Shown here in pieces: positions 19,539 through 29,196 of a DNA stretch of 64,000 bases. The notes under the pieces were generated by a model. The model worked only from the letters and a program-made list of their open reading frames with translations. It was not told the DNA's origin and ran no database searches. The stretch is taken from contig JAQTMV010000003.1 in assembly GCA_028714175.1 (NCBI GenBank), positions 1-64,000 of the forward strand. Reading direction: 5' to 3'. Source of the stretch: Methylococcales bacterium (GTDB lineage: Bacteria > Pseudomonadota > Gammaproteobacteria > Methylococcales > Methylomonadaceae). The translations under genes were made by a program, and so were the position numbers. Numbering within the stretch: position 1 is the stretch's first letter; every line of letters starts with the position of its first letter.

Positions 19539-21857
19539 ATGATTACCGACTTCAAAAAAATAGACTCCCTTTCATCGTCTGACTTTGAAATTTTCGTCCG
19601 CGATGTTTTTGTTGCCGCTGGTTGGAGCGATGCCATCATTACCAAAGTTGGACAAGAATTTCAGCACGGTGATGGTGGTGTTGATATTTTTGCCTACAAA
19701 GCTAAACGCAAATTTGCTATTGAAGTTAAACAAAGAACAGCAGGATCAACCGTTGATGTTAAAGCCTTAAATCAGTTAGTCACAGGTGCAAAACTTGCCA
19801 GTGTCACTAATATGATTTTAGTAACAAATTCCTATTTCACCTCAGAGGTAAAAGTTCGGGCATTAAGGTTAGGTGTTGAACTTATTGATCGTGATGGTCT
19901 ACAGGATTTATGGATCAAAAAACACTCTGAAATTGGACGTGAGATTAAACCCAGAAAATATCAAGAAACCGTTATTCAAGACAGTTTGGAACGTTTTAAC
20001 GATGGCAAGAATCGCCTGCTAATTGAAATGGCGACAGGTTTAGGAAAAACCTATACCGTTGCCCATTTGCTTAAACAACTATTACAACAAGACAAAGTAA
20101 AACGAGTGCTGTTTTTAGCGCATCAAGTGGAAATTCTATTGCAATCCGTGACTGCATTTAAAAACGTCTTGGGCATTGGCACTTACTCATTTTCCGCTTG
20201 CTTTGGTGGTGCAGACCCAGAATATACCGATTTTGTGTTTGGCAGTTTCGACACGCTATTTAGCAAAATAGTCACGCTGGAAAAAGAAACTTTTGACGTG
20301 GTGATTGTTGATGAAGCCCATCATACCCCCGCTATAACTTACGCTACCGTTGTTCAACACTTTCATCCTAAATTGCTGGTAGGTCTTACCGCAACGCCGT
20401 TTCGTGAGGACAATAAAGATGTTCTGGCGTTTTTTGGTGGTTCATCGGGGCATGTGGGCAAATATGATTTAGCGTGGGCGTTACGTCATAACAAGCTGGC
20501 CTTCCCAAAATATTTAGTTCTACTGGATGACCTGGATCAATCCCGCATAGATCAACTTGATAAGGGCATGTCAATCAGCGACTTGGACCAACGGCTTTTT
20601 CTGCATAAAAAAGACGAGGAAGTTGTCCGCATCATAGAAAAAACAGTACAAGACAAACAAATCCCCAATCTTAAAGGCATTGTCTTTTGCCGCAGTATTA
20701 CGCATATAAACTACCTCATTCAATTTTTCCCCGCTGGAAGCGCGACTTTTGTCCACTCAAAAATGACAGATCAACAACGTTGGCAAAATATCCGTGATTT
20801 TCGAGAAGGCAATTATCGTTATATTTTAGTGCGTGATTTATTTAATGAAGGTATCGATATTCCAGAAACTAATCTACTGGTCTTTATGCGTTATACGGGA
20901 TCGCATACGGTATGGTTGCAACAATTAGGCAGAGGCTTACGCAAAACACCCAATAAAGATTATGTTCATGTGTTGGATTTTGTCGGTTCGTTAGAACGCT
21001 TAAACGAAGTGCATCAATTGACTAAAAGGGTCAATAACATTCCCATTGAAAAAGACAATTGGGAATCGCCACCAGGCGATACAAAGGAAACCGTACATAA
21101 TTCATCGTTAGAGGTGAATTATAGCCAATCTGCGGCGCAAGTTTTACAGCTAATAGAAGAACTACAGTATCGCCTTAAATCACGCATGCAAGCTATTGAG
21201 GTATTGCAAAGGTATTTTGATGATTACAATAAAATCCCCGCACTGAATGAAATAGAAAATGTTCTAGCTGACATCACCGTCGATCAAATTGCCACGCACT
21301 TTGATTCCTATTTTGGTTATTTGGAGGCGGCATTAACAGAACAATACGACCAAAATCTATTTCGTACCCTATGCTTGAATTACGCACAGCATTTTTATCA
21401 ACAAAATCACATTTGCCCAACCTATAGAGCTATTAGTCTGGCTAATCAATATAATGGATTACTCGCTTGTTCTGAGTCAGAAATTAGGTTTTTGCTAGGC
21501 AATGAAAGTGAATTAGAAAATTGTTTAGTAGAAAAAAATAAGTCGATTGAATCAACTCATCAAACTGATACAGAAGACGTTAAAATAGAATTGCCTATTA
21601 GTACAACGTTTACGGATATAAATGAAGAATCGCTATTTATTGATAAATTTTTAACAATTATCAAAACAAGGCAGGACTTAGTAAAACTTTCCGTCGAAGA
21701 CAGAGCAGAAATTAAGCGAATATTTAACTCAGAATTTCGCTTTTTCAAATGTTTACAAGATAAACAATCACAAACAGATAACAATAAAGTTCCTTATCCT
21801 GAGCATCAACCAATTTATAACTGGCACACCTACTTTAAACGTGATACTAAAAAATAA
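19539..21857 (+). CDS. Mrr-like nuclease fused to DEAH helicase
   Basis: A 772-residue protein. Residues 10-125 form a Mrr-type restriction endonuclease domain with the expected active-site pattern: GGVDI (Asp49) and IEVKQ (Glu62, Lys64). A superfamily 2 helicase follows: PRKYQ (Q-like), Walker A ATGLGKT (165-171), DEAH at about 258, GLTATPFRED, and the C-terminal helicase lobe with FCRSITHINYL, LFNEGIDIPE and QQLGRGLRK. The last 240 residues are helical and lysine/asparagine-rich with no domain I know. The make-up fits a DNA-targeting defence protein that moves on DNA and cuts it. The gene is more AT-rich than gyrB and lgt and is followed after 14 bp by a partner gene. Confidence 0.85.
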   Translation: MITDFKKIDSLSSSDFEIFVRDVFVAAGWSDAIITKVGQEFQHGDGGVDIFAYKAKRKFAIEVKQRTAGSTVDVKALNQLVTGAKLASVTNMILVTNSYFTSEVKVRALRLGVELIDRDGLQDLWIKKHSEIGREIKPRKYQETVIQDSLERFNDGKNRLLIEMATGLGKTYTVAHLLKQLLQQDKVKRVLFLAHQVEILLQSVTAFKNVLGIGTYSFSACFGGADPEYTDFVFGSFDTLFSKIVTLEKETFDVVIVDEAHHTPAITYATVVQHFHPKLLVGLTATPFREDNKDVLAFFGGSSGHVGKYDLAWALRHNKLAFPKYLVLLDDLDQSRIDQLDKGMSISDLDQRLFLHKKDEEVVRIIEKTVQDKQIPNLKGIVFCRSITHINYLIQFFPAGSATFVHSKMTDQQRWQNIRDFREGNYRYILVRDLFNEGIDIPETNLLVFMRYTGSHTVWLQQLGRGLRKTPNKDYVHVLDFVGSLERLNEVHQLTKRVNNIPIEKDNWESPPGDTKETVHNSSLEVNYSQSAAQVLQLIEELQYRLKSRMQAIEVLQRYFDDYNKIPALNEIENVLADITVDQIATHFDSYFGYLEAALTEQYDQNLFRTLCLNYAQHFYQQNHICPTYRAISLANQYNGLLACSESEIRFLLGNESELENCLVEKNKSIESTHQTDTEDVKIELPISTTFTDINEESLFIDKFLTIIKTRQDLVKLSVEDRAEIKRIFNSEFRFFKCLQDKQSQTDNNKVPYPEHQPIYNWHTYFKRDTKK

Positions 21858-21871
21858 TTAATGATGAGTTT

Positions 21872-24337
21872 ATGGATGAAAATACCGAAATAGATATTTC
21901 AGAATACTATAAAACGCCTTTGGCTAGTCTTACTCTTCCAGATAACTATGTAAAATTAATTCAGGGTATAACGAGAGTTAGTGGTTTAAATAATTCGTTT
22001 GGGGAAAAATTTATTGCTGAAACTGTTGGTGATATTTTTGAACTAAAACCGTATCAATTTTCACAGTGCCCTGGGTTTGGTGGGACATATGTTGGAACGC
22101 TGATTGAAACACTTATTGAATTTAAAAAAGAATTACCCAGTATTCTAAATGACTCAAGCACGATAATAAAAACACCACAATTAATAAAAAAAAGCTTAAG
22201 AAAACGAAAATTAGGAACAGAACAATTACCGCCACAAATTACGCTTTCAAAAGCACAGTTAGAAACACAATTAAATACACTTGCATTATCAACCCAATAT
22301 CAAAAGCTTATAAAAAGAATTTCAGTCGTAATGGATAATATCAAGACGGTTCAAGATATTATTGATATTGACGTTACTAATTTTTCAAAATTACCTGGCG
22401 TAGGCAAATTATATGTTGACTTGTTGATAACCTTACAAAATATTCTCATAACTACAGATATTAATCAGCCCAATAGTTATATTGAAGAAATAGAAGCAGA
22501 ATTACCGCCGCCGTTCACGCTTTCAACAGAGCAATTAGAAACCCCATTAAATCAGCGTGCCTTATCTACGCAATATCAAAGACTAATAAAAAGAATTTCA
22601 ACAGCGGTAGGCAATGTAAGTACCGTGCAAGACATTATTAAAATTGACCCTATTCATTTTTCAAAATTACCTGCTGTTGGTAAGTTGTATGTTAATCAAC
22701 TAATTGAATTCAAAAAACAATTACCTGTTTTTTTAGAAATACAAACGCAAAAATCGGCGTTATTTAAAGAAAATTATTTAATCGAATTTAATGAAATTGA
22801 TAATATTTTAATTGAAGATGTTGAAGGCTATTTATGGTCATTGGATGAAATGAAAATGGATATTGCGCTTTCACGCTGGGGATTTAATCAACAACATGAG
22901 TCGCTTGAGGAAATCGGAAACCGCTACAAGGTGACAAGAGAACGAATACGCCAGCTTGAAAAGCCAATCAATACTAATTTACCATTGCATTTGACAATAC
23001 AACCAAAAGTTTTATGGGCAAATATCCGTGAAAAAATGTCTGAAGATTTAACGGTATTGTTGCCCAACTTAGCCAAATGTTTTGCAACAGATAAATTATT
23101 CTACGCATTTATCGAACTATGCTGCCAAGTCGAAAGTGGTAGCATTCGTGAAATAACGATGCCGAAAATTAACAATAAAATCCTTAACCCTATTTTTTGT
23201 ACTAATCCATCGCCTATTGCACAAGAAATAATAATCAATGAATTGATGTCAAACTACGGTTACAGCAAAGCCTCGGCAATTCATGGCATTAAGCAACTTG
23301 AGAAAAACAACAAAATTGAAATAAATGAAGAAGGTATTTATCCTAAAAAAATAGGCAAAATAGTAGCTGTTGCCCATGCCTTGACTTTTCATCCAGCAGG
23401 ATTGCCTTGGAAAGATATTGCTAGGATAGTGAATAAAAAAGGCTATTCATCAACACCATTTGATGAAACAAGAACGGCAAGCGGCTTCCACGATTCTGAA
23501 TTTCTTTATTTATGCGGTCTAGGAACATTTCGGAATTTAATGTTTCTTGATCTTGAGCAGTTTGATATTCCCGAAATCATGCAGAATGTGCTCGACTATT
23601 TTAGAAAAAATCAACTAACAACGCTGCATTTGCACGATTATTATTACCAGAGTAAAAGTGATCGTAGTGAAATTGAATATTACACCTTACGACATATTAT
23701 CAGAGAGTATGGTGAAGAATACGGGCTTTATTTTGATGGAAAATCAAATGTAGATGGCGTAAGCATTGATCCAGATTTAAAACGCATTACTCAAGCCGAT
23801 GTTATTTTAAAAGTGCTTAATGAATCAAAAGTTGCCATGACTAAACAGGAAATAGCTGAACGACTTAGAAGTAAAAGCCTCGGGCATGCTGGATTTTACT
23901 TAAATAATTTAATAGAAGAGGGCAAAGTAGTACGAGTTGATCAAATGGTTTATACCACTACTGAAAAAGCCTTTGGGAATATGGAAACCAAATCCATTAT
24001 GAAGGTTATCAAAGATATTATGAGCATCTCAGATATTATTGTTGAAGCGGATGTTTTTCGTGAATATGTCAATATGGAACTTAATTTAAGTTATTCAAAA
24101 TATTTTTACGCTGCATTAGTCAAAACACAAATTGAGGAATTAGCGTTGTATCGTAATGGCAATTTATTTAGTAAACAGCCTATACCGTATAAAAATTTGG
24201 CGGATATGAGCAAACAACTCTGTGATCCAGAATTATCTAGCAATCAAAATATTAAAGTTATTCAAAAAGCTGTATGGTTAACCGTTGCAGTAGCGACGGC
24301 AGCAATTCAGCAATGGAAATCGCAAATGAGTCATTAG
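21872..24337 (+). CDS. Large HhH-repeat protein with sigma region-4-like domain
   Basis: An 821-residue protein of unknown function. The first third holds three related repeats (about 10-90, 128-195, 215-280), each with a helix-hairpin-helix-like end such as FSKLPGVGKLYVDLL. They resemble the RNA polymerase alpha C-terminal fold. Residues about 343-366 (LEEIGNRYKVTRERIRQLEK) match the helix-turn-helix of sigma-70 region 4. A winged-helix-like unit follows near 640-700 (ADVILKVLNESKVAMTKQEIAERL). No nuclease or ATPase motif is visible. All recognisable parts suggest DNA binding or target recognition. The 14-bp spacing and shared low GC suggest it acts with the upstream nuclease-helicase. Confidence 0.75.
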   Translation: MDENTEIDISEYYKTPLASLTLPDNYVKLIQGITRVSGLNNSFGEKFIAETVGDIFELKPYQFSQCPGFGGTYVGTLIETLIEFKKELPSILNDSSTIIKTPQLIKKSLRKRKLGTEQLPPQITLSKAQLETQLNTLALSTQYQKLIKRISVVMDNIKTVQDIIDIDVTNFSKLPGVGKLYVDLLITLQNILITTDINQPNSYIEEIEAELPPPFTLSTEQLETPLNQRALSTQYQRLIKRISTAVGNVSTVQDIIKIDPIHFSKLPAVGKLYVNQLIEFKKQLPVFLEIQTQKSALFKENYLIEFNEIDNILIEDVEGYLWSLDEMKMDIALSRWGFNQQHESLEEIGNRYKVTRERIRQLEKPINTNLPLHLTIQPKVLWANIREKMSEDLTVLLPNLAKCFATDKLFYAFIELCCQVESGSIREITMPKINNKILNPIFCTNPSPIAQEIIINELMSNYGYSKASAIHGIKQLEKNNKIEINEEGIYPKKIGKIVAVAHALTFHPAGLPWKDIARIVNKKGYSSTPFDETRTASGFHDSEFLYLCGLGTFRNLMFLDLEQFDIPEIMQNVLDYFRKNQLTTLHLHDYYYQSKSDRSEIEYYTLRHIIREYGEEYGLYFDGKSNVDGVSIDPDLKRITQADVILKVLNESKVAMTKQEIAERLRSKSLGHAGFYLNNLIEEGKVVRVDQMVYTTTEKAFGNMETKSIMKVIKDIMSISDIIVEADVFREYVNMELNLSYSKYFYAALVKTQIEELALYRNGNLFSKQPIPYKNLADMSKQLCDPELSSNQNIKVIQKAVWLTVAVATAAIQQWKSQMSH

Positions 24338-24440
24338 TTGCCTTCCCTATTGAGAAATGACATTCAAAAATGCGATTCATACCCTAAGGTTGTTACGGCC
24401 CAACCGAATCAGAAATTAATAATATTGAAGGTAAAAAATC

Positions 24441-24673
24441 ATGAACATTGCCGAAACTATTTATCAACACGTCAAAGCCATGCCAATAGCTAAGGCCATT
24501 GAAGTATTACATTTTGTCGAATTTCTTGAAACAAAACCGGATTCTGTCGTCACTAATGCGTCTGTGGAAACGACCTGCTTGAGTTTATTGCATTGTTGCC
24601 AGTAGGCAAGCGTACAGATGCGGAAATTAACGCCGATTTTCAGGCATTAAGGGATGAATGGGATATCTCATGA
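24441..24673 (+). pseudogene. Frameshifted antitoxin remnant
   Basis: The frame starting MNIAETIYQHVKAMPIAKA resembles DUF2281-type antitoxins. It runs out of frame near 24570, where the other frame continues NDLLEFIALLPVGKRTDAEI and ends DFQALRDEWDIS. One small indel explains this. Its TGA overlaps the ATG of a PIN-toxin remnant, the usual antitoxin-toxin arrangement. Confidence 0.65.
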
Positions 24674-24860
24674 AATTATTTCTGGATGCTTGCAGTATTA
24701 TATACTTGATCGAATAACACCAGCAACAAGGTAAAATACTCGATTATTGATAACTCAAGCATTGGAAAATAAAACGCAACTGGTTATTTAGAATGTCGTA
24801 TTGAAAAATGAGAGCTTAGAATCGCAAATCGATATGCTGGTTTACGCGTTGTATGAGTAA
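24670..24860 (+). pseudogene. Degraded PIN-domain (VapC-like) toxin
   Basis: The start MKLFLDACSIIYLIE has the first PIN-domain Asp (LDAC) but stops after 15 codons. Later bases encode scattered fragments such as ALENKTQLVI with stops between. It is a dead RNase-toxin gene beside the dead antitoxin. Confidence 0.6.
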
Positions 24861-24884
24861 TTAAAATTGTTTAGGGGGATAACA

Positions 24885-25133
24885 ATGCCAGAAATAGCAA
24901 GATTTTACGGAATTATCATCAAGTTGTTTTTCAGCGATCATCCGCCGCCGCATTTTCATGTGGTTTATGGCGAATATAACGCACTGTTCGAAATCGAAAC
25001 GTTGGAAATGATAGAAGGCGATTTACCTAATCGAGCAAAAAAGCTGGTTATCGAATGGGCAACACGCTATCAAACCGAATTGCTGGAAATGTGGACAACA
25101 CAACAATTTCATAAACTTCCACCTTTGGAGTAA
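24885..25133 (+). CDS. DUF4160 protein
   Basis: An 82-residue protein with the DUF4160 layout: MPEIARFYGIIIKLFFSDH, then PPHFHVVYGEYNA (about 22-34), and a C-terminal helix. A GGGGG run sits just before the ATG at 24885; an upstream start at 24867 is less likely. DUF4160 genes are regularly followed by DUF2442 genes, as here. The pair is thought to be toxin-antitoxin-like, though the activity is not established. Confidence 0.8.
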   Translation: MPEIARFYGIIIKLFFSDHPPPHFHVVYGEYNALFEIETLEMIEGDLPNRAKKLVIEWATRYQTELLEMWTTQQFHKLPPLE

Positions 25134-25138
25134 TAGTG

Positions 25139-25393
25139 ATGAATTGCCCTAAAATTATTTCTGTAAAACCGCTTGATGATTATCAGTTATTGATTGAATT
25201 TTCTAACCATGAATATCGAAAATATGACGCTAAGCCATTATTGAAGAAAGCAATGTTTACACCTTTAGCAAATCGTGGTTTTTTTAAAAATGTGCGAATA
25301 GAACAAGGCGGTTATGCGGTGAGTTGGAATGAAGAAATTGATATAAGCGAATATGAATTATGGGTAAATGGAAATACAGTAAAATGGAGCTAG
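25139..25393 (+). CDS. DUF2442 protein
   Basis: An 84-residue DUF2442 protein: PKIISVKPLDDYQLLIEFSN, YRKYDAKPLL, and the C-terminal YAVSWNEEIDISEYELW that marks the family. ATG at 25139 follows a possible GTG one codon earlier. It starts 5 bp after the DUF4160 stop. Some DUF2442 proteins bind DNA, so it may be the regulatory partner. Confidence 0.8.
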   Translation: MNCPKIISVKPLDDYQLLIEFSNHEYRKYDAKPLLKKAMFTPLANRGFFKNVRIEQGGYAVSWNEEIDISEYELWVNGNTVKWS

Positions 25394-25416
25394 CACTCAG
25401 ATAATGAAAGCCGGTT

Positions 25417-25441
25417 GTGGGAGCGGCGCCCTCGCTCCCAC
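25417..25441. repeat. REP-like inverted repeat
   Basis: GTGGGAGCG and CGCTCCCAC flank a 7-bp centre (GCGCCCT). The arms resemble the REP sequences of Pseudomonas. It lies between the DUF2442 gene and thyA, and could also act as a weak transcription stop or mRNA end. Confidence 0.6.
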
Positions 25442-25486
25442 ATTAGAATTATTTTTAAAAACCCAATAGTCGTTAAAAAAAACCGC

Positions 25487-26320
25487 ATGCAGCAATATTT
25501 AGAATTACTCGATAAAATCCTTACCGAGGGAAACCTGAAAGGCGATAGAACCGGCAGCGGTACGCTATCCATTTTTGGCTACCAGATGCGCTTTGATTTG
25601 AGTCAGGGTTTTCCCCTGGTTACCACCAAGAAGATTCATTTAAAATCCATCATTCATGAATTACTGTGGTTTTTAAAAGGCGAAACTAATCTGGCTTATT
25701 TGCATGAGCATAATGTCAGTATCTGGAATGAATGGGCTGATGCACAAGGTGATTTAGGTCCTGTGTACGGCAATCAATGGCGTTCATGGCCAACTCCGGA
25801 TGGCCGGCACATTGATCAGATTCAGCAGGTCATCGAACAGCTGAAAAAAACACCCAATAGCCGGCGTATTATTGTATCTGCCTGGAATGTGGCGGATTTA
25901 CCCGATGAAAGCATTAGTCCGCAACAGAATGTAGCGCAGGGCAAAATGGCCCTGGCGCCCTGTCATACGTTTTTTCAGTTCTACGTTGCCGATGGCAAGT
26001 TGTCTTGTCAGCTCTATCAGCGCAGTTGCGACACGTTTTTAGGTTTGCCGTTCAATATTGCCAGTTATGCGTTATTGACGCATATGGTGGCTCAGCAGAG
26101 CGATTTGGAGGTTGGTGAATTTATCTGGACGGGCGGTGATGTGCATTTGTATCTCAATCATCAGGAACAGACTAAACTGCAATTAACCCGTAAACCTTAT
26201 CAATTGCCAACCCTGACAATAAAGCGCAGACCGGAAACCCTGTTTGCTTACCGGTACGAAGACTTTGAAGTTAACGATTATCAGGCACATGACCATATCA
26301 AGGCGCCTATTTCTGTTTAA
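25487..26320 (+). CDS. thyA: Thymidylate synthase
   Basis: A 277-residue enzyme that makes dTMP from dUMP with methylenetetrahydrofolate. It starts [16 protein letters not shown], and the catalytic Cys is in [13 protein letters not shown]. Other family motifs are [38 protein letters not shown] and [12 protein letters not shown]. It is slightly longer than the 264-residue E. coli enzyme because of an insertion near [13 protein letters not shown]. The ATG at 25487 is preferred to one 24 codons earlier inside the REP-like repeat. Confidence 0.96.
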   Translation: MQQYLELLDKILTEGNLKGDRTGSGTLSIFGYQMRFDLSQGFPLVTTKKIHLKSIIHELLWFLKGETNLAYLHEHNVSIWNEWADAQGDLGPVYGNQWRSWPTPDGRHIDQIQQVIEQLKKTPNSRRIIVSAWNVADLPDESISPQQNVAQGKMALAPCHTFFQFYVADGKLSCQLYQRSCDTFLGLPFNIASYALLTHMVAQQSDLEVGEFIWTGGDVHLYLNHQEQTKLQLTRKPYQLPTLTIKRRPETLFAYRYEDFEVNDYQAHDHIKAPISV

Positions 26321-26359
26321 TGAAACACCTTCTTTTTAATCAAATGAGTCACCCAAAAA

Positions 26360-26971
26360 ATGTACATACAACACAAAGCGCATCCCTGGCATGGCATCAA
26401 ACCAGGCGATAATGCACCGACAATCGTTACAGCATTTATTGAAATTGTACCGTCCGATACGGTTAAATATGAGATCGATAAGGAATCCGGCTATCTTAAA
26501 ATAGAACGGCCACAGAAGTTTTCCAATATGATTCCTACGCTTTATGGCTTTATTCCACAAACCTATTGTGCTGAAAAAGTTGCGGCGTATGCCGAATTGA
26601 AATCGGGAAGAAAAGTTACCAAAGGCGATGGCGACCCGCTGGATATTTGTGTTTTGAGCGAACGCAGCGTGACGCATGGCGATATTCTGGTACAGGCGAT
26701 TCCAGTAGGCGGATTTCGATTACTGGATGACGGTGAAGCGGACGACAAGATTATTGCCGTGATGAAAGGCGACGAGTTTTATCGGCAATGGAATGATGTA
26801 TCTAATTGTCCGGGGTCTTACATCGACAGGCTGAAACATTATTTTCTGACTTATAAACATCTTCCGAGCGAAAAGAGCATCTGCGAAATAACTCATGTTT
26901 ATGGGCGGGATGAAGCACATGAAGTGATTAGATACGCAATGGAAGATTATAAAAATCATTATAGTTGCTAA
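26360..26971 (+). CDS. ppa: Family I inorganic pyrophosphatase
   Basis: A 203-residue soluble pyrophosphatase that hydrolyses PPi and pulls biosynthetic reactions forward. The family signature DGDPLDICVL supplies metal-binding Asp residues, with the substrate region KYEIDKESGYLKIERP and FIPQTYC upstream. It differs somewhat from the 176-residue E. coli enzyme, and is a longer type with an N-terminal HPWHGIKPGDNAP. It is not clearly in an operon with thyA (39 bp gap). Confidence 0.9.
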   Translation: MYIQHKAHPWHGIKPGDNAPTIVTAFIEIVPSDTVKYEIDKESGYLKIERPQKFSNMIPTLYGFIPQTYCAEKVAAYAELKSGRKVTKGDGDPLDICVLSERSVTHGDILVQAIPVGGFRLLDDGEADDKIIAVMKGDEFYRQWNDVSNCPGSYIDRLKHYFLTYKHLPSEKSICEITHVYGRDEAHEVIRYAMEDYKNHYSC

Positions 26972-27200
26972 ATTTGCCTTGTTTGCAGTTGGTGCATGAG
27001 CTACAAGCTCCGACTTAAGCTGCTGATTATGCAAATGAATAACAACTTGCAAAGCAAAGCGCAACTGCCTTGGCAGTTGTATGGTTAATCTCGGCAACCG
27101 CTCCTGCGTTGCGCTACTGCCTGCATCAGGACAGGCGTCCCGCAGGAGAGAGAATGAGAGCGCCGTTGTTGAAGTGCGGAAAGTATAAACAAAATCATAG

Positions 27201-28796
27201 ATGAATGAGCCAACTGAAACAGTAATCAACTATCACAAGCGCACCAAACACAGGCTGGAGCGATACGCAAAAGGGCCGGAAGTGATTGATTGGGAAGATC
27301 AGCCTGAGCCATTTCGGCGATTTTCAGGTTGCGGAATTATTCGCTTGCCGATGCCTGGTGCAGAGCTTGAACCGCTGTTTGCCGATTTGGATAACCCTGA
27401 AATAATACTGGCAAAACCTTTAAACATTGCTACTACGGGTTTGTTACTGGAATTGGCCTTTGGCTTGTCGGCATGGAAACAATTCGGCCCAAGCCGATGG
27501 GCTTTGCGTTGCAATCCATCAAGCGGTAACCTGCATCCAACCGAAGCCTATTTGATCAACACAGACACTACGCTGCTTGAACCCGGTGTTTATCACTATG
27601 TCAGTCACGATCATAGCCTTGAGCAACGTTGTCAGTTTCCACATAAATATACTGATCCCGGCATTCTCATTGGCTTGTCTTCAATCCATTGGCGTGAAGC
27701 CTGGAAATATGGTGAAAGAGCTTACCGCTATTGCCAGCATGATTTAGGTCATGCCTTGGGAGCGCTGCGTTATGCGGCGGCAACTCTGGGCTGGTCTGTT
27801 GAACTTCTGGCGGAATGCTCAGATAATGACACTGCTAATCTATTGGGGCTTAATCGTAGCGGTGATTTCCAGGCTCTGGAGCATGAGTCTCCTGATATTA
27901 TTTGCCGGATTAAGACGCATGCTGACAGCAGGTCTTTAGATACCAGAGAATTGCTGGAAAGCGCGCAAGCAGGAAGCTGGTCTGGTAAAGCCGATATCCT
28001 GCGCGCCTATCATTTATACAAGTGGGTAATTATTGACGGCGTTTCAAATGCCGCAACCAAACCGCGTACCGAAGAACCTAATTGGCAAGCCGACCAGCGT
28101 CAGACTGTAAAATCAACCTGCCTGAAAACCGCAACGACAATCATCCGTCAACGCCGTAGTGCACAACAATTTAACGGCAAAATGTCCCCGATAACGATTA
28201 CCGATTTTTACCGGATGCTGGTTGCCGTTTTACCCGTAAGCAAACTGCCTTTCGATATGTGGCGTTGGCCGCCGAAAATTCACCTGTTTATCTTTGTCCA
28301 CCGGGTTGAAGGTTTAACACCCGGTTTATATGCCCTGCCAAGATCTAACGATGCGCTGGAGCAATTGCAGGCCGCAACGCTGGCTGATTTTGACTGGCAC
28401 AAAGTATCTGATTCGGTACCGCTGTACCATCTGTATTCAGGAGATTGCAAACAGATTGCCAAAACCCTTTCCTGTCATCAACCCATCGCCAGTGATAGCG
28501 CCTTCAGCCTGGCAATGGTTGCAGAATTTAATTCAGCAATTGAAGCAGCGCCGTGGCTTTATCGCCGATTGTTTTGGGAATGCGGTTTAATAGGACAGGT
28601 ATTGTATCTGGAAGCCGAAGCAGCCGGCATTCGCGGTACCGGTATTGGTTGTTATTTTGATGACAGCGTGCATGAAATTCTGGGTATCAGGGATGGAAAA
28701 TTTCAAAGTTTGTATCATTTTACCGTCGGTGAACCTTTGGAAGATAAACGTCTGGAAACCTTACCGGCTTATGGGCATTTGCCTGACTACTACTGA
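27201..28796 (+). CDS. SagB-type nitroreductase, two-domain
   Basis: A 531-residue protein of the SagB/ThcOx dehydrogenase family with two nitroreductase-fold halves. The N-terminal half includes INYHKRTKHRLERYAKGP and SRWALRCNPSSGNLHPTEAYL, a flavin-binding segment. The C-terminal half includes RQRRSAQQFNGKMSPITI and GLIGQVLYLEAEAAGIRGTGIGCYFDD. In streptolysin-type pathways SagB oxidises azoline rings, but no precursor peptide, cyclodehydratase or YcaO gene is near. It may be a stand-alone flavin oxidoreductase; the substrate is unknown. The ATG at 27201 is the only good start. Confidence 0.85.
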   Translation: MNEPTETVINYHKRTKHRLERYAKGPEVIDWEDQPEPFRRFSGCGIIRLPMPGAELEPLFADLDNPEIILAKPLNIATTGLLLELAFGLSAWKQFGPSRWALRCNPSSGNLHPTEAYLINTDTTLLEPGVYHYVSHDHSLEQRCQFPHKYTDPGILIGLSSIHWREAWKYGERAYRYCQHDLGHALGALRYAAATLGWSVELLAECSDNDTANLLGLNRSGDFQALEHESPDIICRIKTHADSRSLDTRELLESAQAGSWSGKADILRAYHLYKWVIIDGVSNAATKPRTEEPNWQADQRQTVKSTCLKTATTIIRQRRSAQQFNGKMSPITITDFYRMLVAVLPVSKLPFDMWRWPPKIHLFIFVHRVEGLTPGLYALPRSNDALEQLQAATLADFDWHKVSDSVPLYHLYSGDCKQIAKTLSCHQPIASDSAFSLAMVAEFNSAIEAAPWLYRRLFWECGLIGQVLYLEAEAAGIRGTGIGCYFDDSVHEILGIRDGKFQSLYHFTVGEPLEDKRLETLPAYGHLPDYY

Positions 28797-28801
28797 ACTA
28801 A

Positions 28802-28828
28802 AAAGGGCGGAGTAACCCGCCCTTTATT
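28802..28828 (+). terminator. Rho-independent terminator
   Basis: AAAGGGCGG and CCGCCCTTT pair across a 6-base loop, followed by ATT. It lies between the SagB-type gene and the convergent SmbP-like gene and can serve both. Confidence 0.75.
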
Positions 28829-28851
28829 CCTCCAAAAAAGTATCGATATTA

Positions 28852-29196
28852 TTATTTTGATTTTGCGGCTTTAAGGTGTTCTACCGCCTCTTCTGCAGAT
28901 TTAGTGGCCATTTCCACATGGGCAGGTCCCAGATTACCATGATCAATGGCATCTTGCAACGACTTGGAAGCCGCGTCTATATGGCCTTTTGGCACGCTCT
29001 TAGCGACAAGAGAAGCTGCCAGAGAATGCTCAAGAGCCGCCTTTGCATGTACGACCAAACTATCCTCTTTACCAGCTTGACCCTCCACTACCGCAGCGTT
29101 AGCGTGTTCCAGCGCCTGGTCGAGATGTTCTTCGGCAAAAACACCAAAACTTAAAACCAATAATAAGACTGCAAATACGGATGTTAATTTTTTCAT
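28852..29196 (-). CDS. SmbP-like small metal-binding protein
   Basis: A 114-residue exported protein. MKKLTSVFAVLLLVLSFGVFAEE is a signal peptide cut near AEE. The mature part is helical with His spaced along heptad-like repeats: HLDQALEHANAAV, VVHAKAALEHS, KGHIDAAS, AIDHGN and AVEHLK. This fits SmbP, first known from Nitrosomonas europaea, a periplasmic four-helix copper-binding protein. The start at 29196 leaves a complete signal peptide. Copper scavenging or storage is a reasonable guess in an organism with copper enzymes. Confidence 0.8.
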   Translation of the reverse strand: MKKLTSVFAVLLLVLSFGVFAEEHLDQALEHANAAVVEGQAGKEDSLVVHAKAALEHSLAASLVAKSVPKGHIDAASKSLQDAIDHGNLGPAHVEMATKSAEEAVEHLKAAKSK

